From Chloroflexota bacterium (GTDB taxonomy: Bacteria > Chloroflexota > Anaerolineae > Anaerolineales > Villigracilaceae), in contig JAKANW010000200.1 in assembly GCA_021823555.1 (NCBI GenBank), positions 1 to 6,058 of the forward strand: a stretch of 6,058 bases of DNA. The letters run 5' to 3'. The notes below the pieces were generated by a model. That model was not told where the DNA came from, searched no databases, and saw nothing but the letters and a program-made list of their open reading frames with translations. Positions 5,167-6,058 of this stretch are shown here, in pieces; position 1 is the stretch's first letter, and the number at the start of each line of letters is the position of its first letter. The position numbers were made by a program, and so were the translations under genes.

Positions 5167-6058
5167 ATGCTCATTCACTCCGCTTCTCAACTTTTGACCC
5201 TCGCCGGCGGCCCGCAACGCGGGCACGAACTTGGCAGCCTTGGCATCATCGAAAACGGCGCGGTCGTGGTCCGTGACGAGAAAATCGTCGCGGTTGGTGC
5301 GACTGACGAACTGCGCGCCGCCTACCCTGACGAGCCGACCCTCGACGCGGCCCGCTCGGTGGTCATGCCCGGCTTCGTCGATCCGCACACGCACCTCATT
5401 TGGGCCGGCGACCGCGCCAACGAGTTCGAGATGAAGATGGCTGGCAAGCCGTACCTCGATATCCTGGCCGCGGGCGGCGGCATCATCTCCACCGTGCGCG
5501 CCACGCGCACCGCCAGTTTGGAATCGCTCATCGCACAGACGCGTCCGCGCCTGCTGCGCATGTTTGCACACGGAACCACCACCGCTGAAGCCAAGACCGG
5601 CTACGGCCTCAACACGGCCACTGAGCTGCGCCTGCTCAAAGCCCTGCTCACTCTCGACGACGAAGGCCCGCTCGACCTGGCCTTCACCTTCCTCGGCGCG
5701 CACGCCATCGCGCCCGAATACAAAGACAACCCACAGGGCTACACCGATGAGGTGGTCAACACCATGCTGCCCATGCTCAAAGGCTGGTGGGAGACGCACG
5801 CCCCGGGCCGCGCCCTGCCTTTCGTGGACGTTTTCTGCGAGGACCGCGCCTTCACCCTCGAACAGTCGCGTCAAATCCTGACCCGGGCCGGGTCGCTCGG
5901 ATTCCCGCTCAAAATCCACGCTGACGAGTTCGACAACCTGGGCGGCGCGTCGCTGGCCGTGAAATTGGGCGCGGCCTCCGCCGACCACCTAGTCCGCACC
6001 TCCGAAGCGGACATTGAAGCACTGGCCAAGTCTGACACGGTGGCAGTCTCGCTGCCGT
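5167..6058 (+). CDS. hutI: Imidazolonepropionase, 5' part of gene
   Basis: This enzyme is the third of the histidine-degradation (Hut) pathway and hydrolyses 4-imidazolone-5-propanoate to N-formimidoyl-L-glutamate in the cytosol. The window holds 297 codons and the frame runs off the right edge; full enzymes are about 400-420 residues, so roughly 110 are missing, including the expected metal-binding Asp. It belongs to the metal-dependent amidohydrolase superfamily: a beta-strand cap (1-68), then the barrel with metal motif DPHTHLIWAGDR (72-83; H74, H76). The family-specific segment EFEMKMAGKPYLDI lies at 86-99 with AAGGGI next, then KTGYGL (143-148), LGAHA with H180, HADEF (251-255; metal H251 and catalytic E254) and ADHL with H274. 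The ATG at 5167 begins the cap domain directly; no strong Shine-Dalgarno sequence is seen. Further hut genes would be expected to the right. The identity is very strong. Confidence 0.96.
   Translation, partial: MLIHSASQLLTLAGGPQRGHELGSLGIIENGAVVVRDEKIVAVGATDELRAAYPDEPTLDAARSVVMPGFVDPHTHLIWAGDRANEFEMKMAGKPYLDILAAGGGIISTVRATRTASLESLIAQTRPRLLRMFAHGTTTAEAKTGYGLNTATELRLLKALLTLDDEGPLDLAFTFLGAHAIAPEYKDNPQGYTDEVVNTMLPMLKGWWETHAPGRALPFVDVFCEDRAFTLEQSRQILTRAGSLGFPLKIHADEFDNLGGASLAVKLGAASADHLVRTSEADIEALAKSDTVAVSLP

Noticed and set aside
5107..5988. A 293-codon open frame on the minus strand, antisense to hutI
   Set aside because: The opposite strand encodes an unmistakable imidazolonepropionase with all expected motifs. 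The antisense frame is a by-product of GC-rich codon use; its translation is rich in Arg, Gly, Val and Glu and has no recognisable domain.

Overview
This is a chromosomal window of about 6 kb from a GC-rich bacterium. It carries seven recognisable or well-supported protein genes plus one gene cut by the right edge. All are on the + strand except one small membrane-protein gene. Several features point to Chloroflexota, probably a member of Anaerolineae: the gene mix, TACAAT-type -10 boxes close to starts, mostly weak or absent Shine-Dalgarno sequences, and several membrane proteins that are poorly characterised. This is inference from style; no ribosomal or taxonomic marker is present. There are no RNA genes, insertion sequences, CRISPR arrays or clear signs of recent gene transfer.

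Left part (1-2100): the 3' portion of a large ABC-2-type exporter permease is followed by its own promoter region and a tight two-gene unit. That unit encodes tandem paralogous lipoproteins of the chagasin/I42 cysteine-protease-inhibitor family. The second paralog keeps the NPTTGY inhibitory loop; the first has lost it. A perfect 12-bp hairpin flanked by A and T tracts lies between this unit and a convergent gene and probably ends transcription from both sides.

Middle (2100-5005): a small minus-strand protein with two membrane spans and unknown function diverges from a + strand run of three genes. The first is a membrane protein with six predicted spans whose layout resembles the heme-handling CcmC/CcsA family but lacks the tryptophan-rich WWD motif. 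The second is a 12-span MFS transporter. The third is a membrane-anchored SAM-dependent methyltransferase resembling the FAM173/ATPSCKMT lysine methyltransferases. A 12-bp hairpin covers the stop of the first gene and ends just before the start of the second.

Right part (5005-6058): after a probable terminator, an extended -10 promoter and a structured leader of about 115 nt precede hutI. HutI is imidazolonepropionase of histidine degradation. Its N-terminal 297 codons are present and its C-terminal quarter lies beyond the window.

No wholly new multi-gene system is evident. The points most worth a second look are the WWD-less CcmC-like protein, the diverged protease-inhibitor pair, the gene-junction hairpin and the structured hutI leader.
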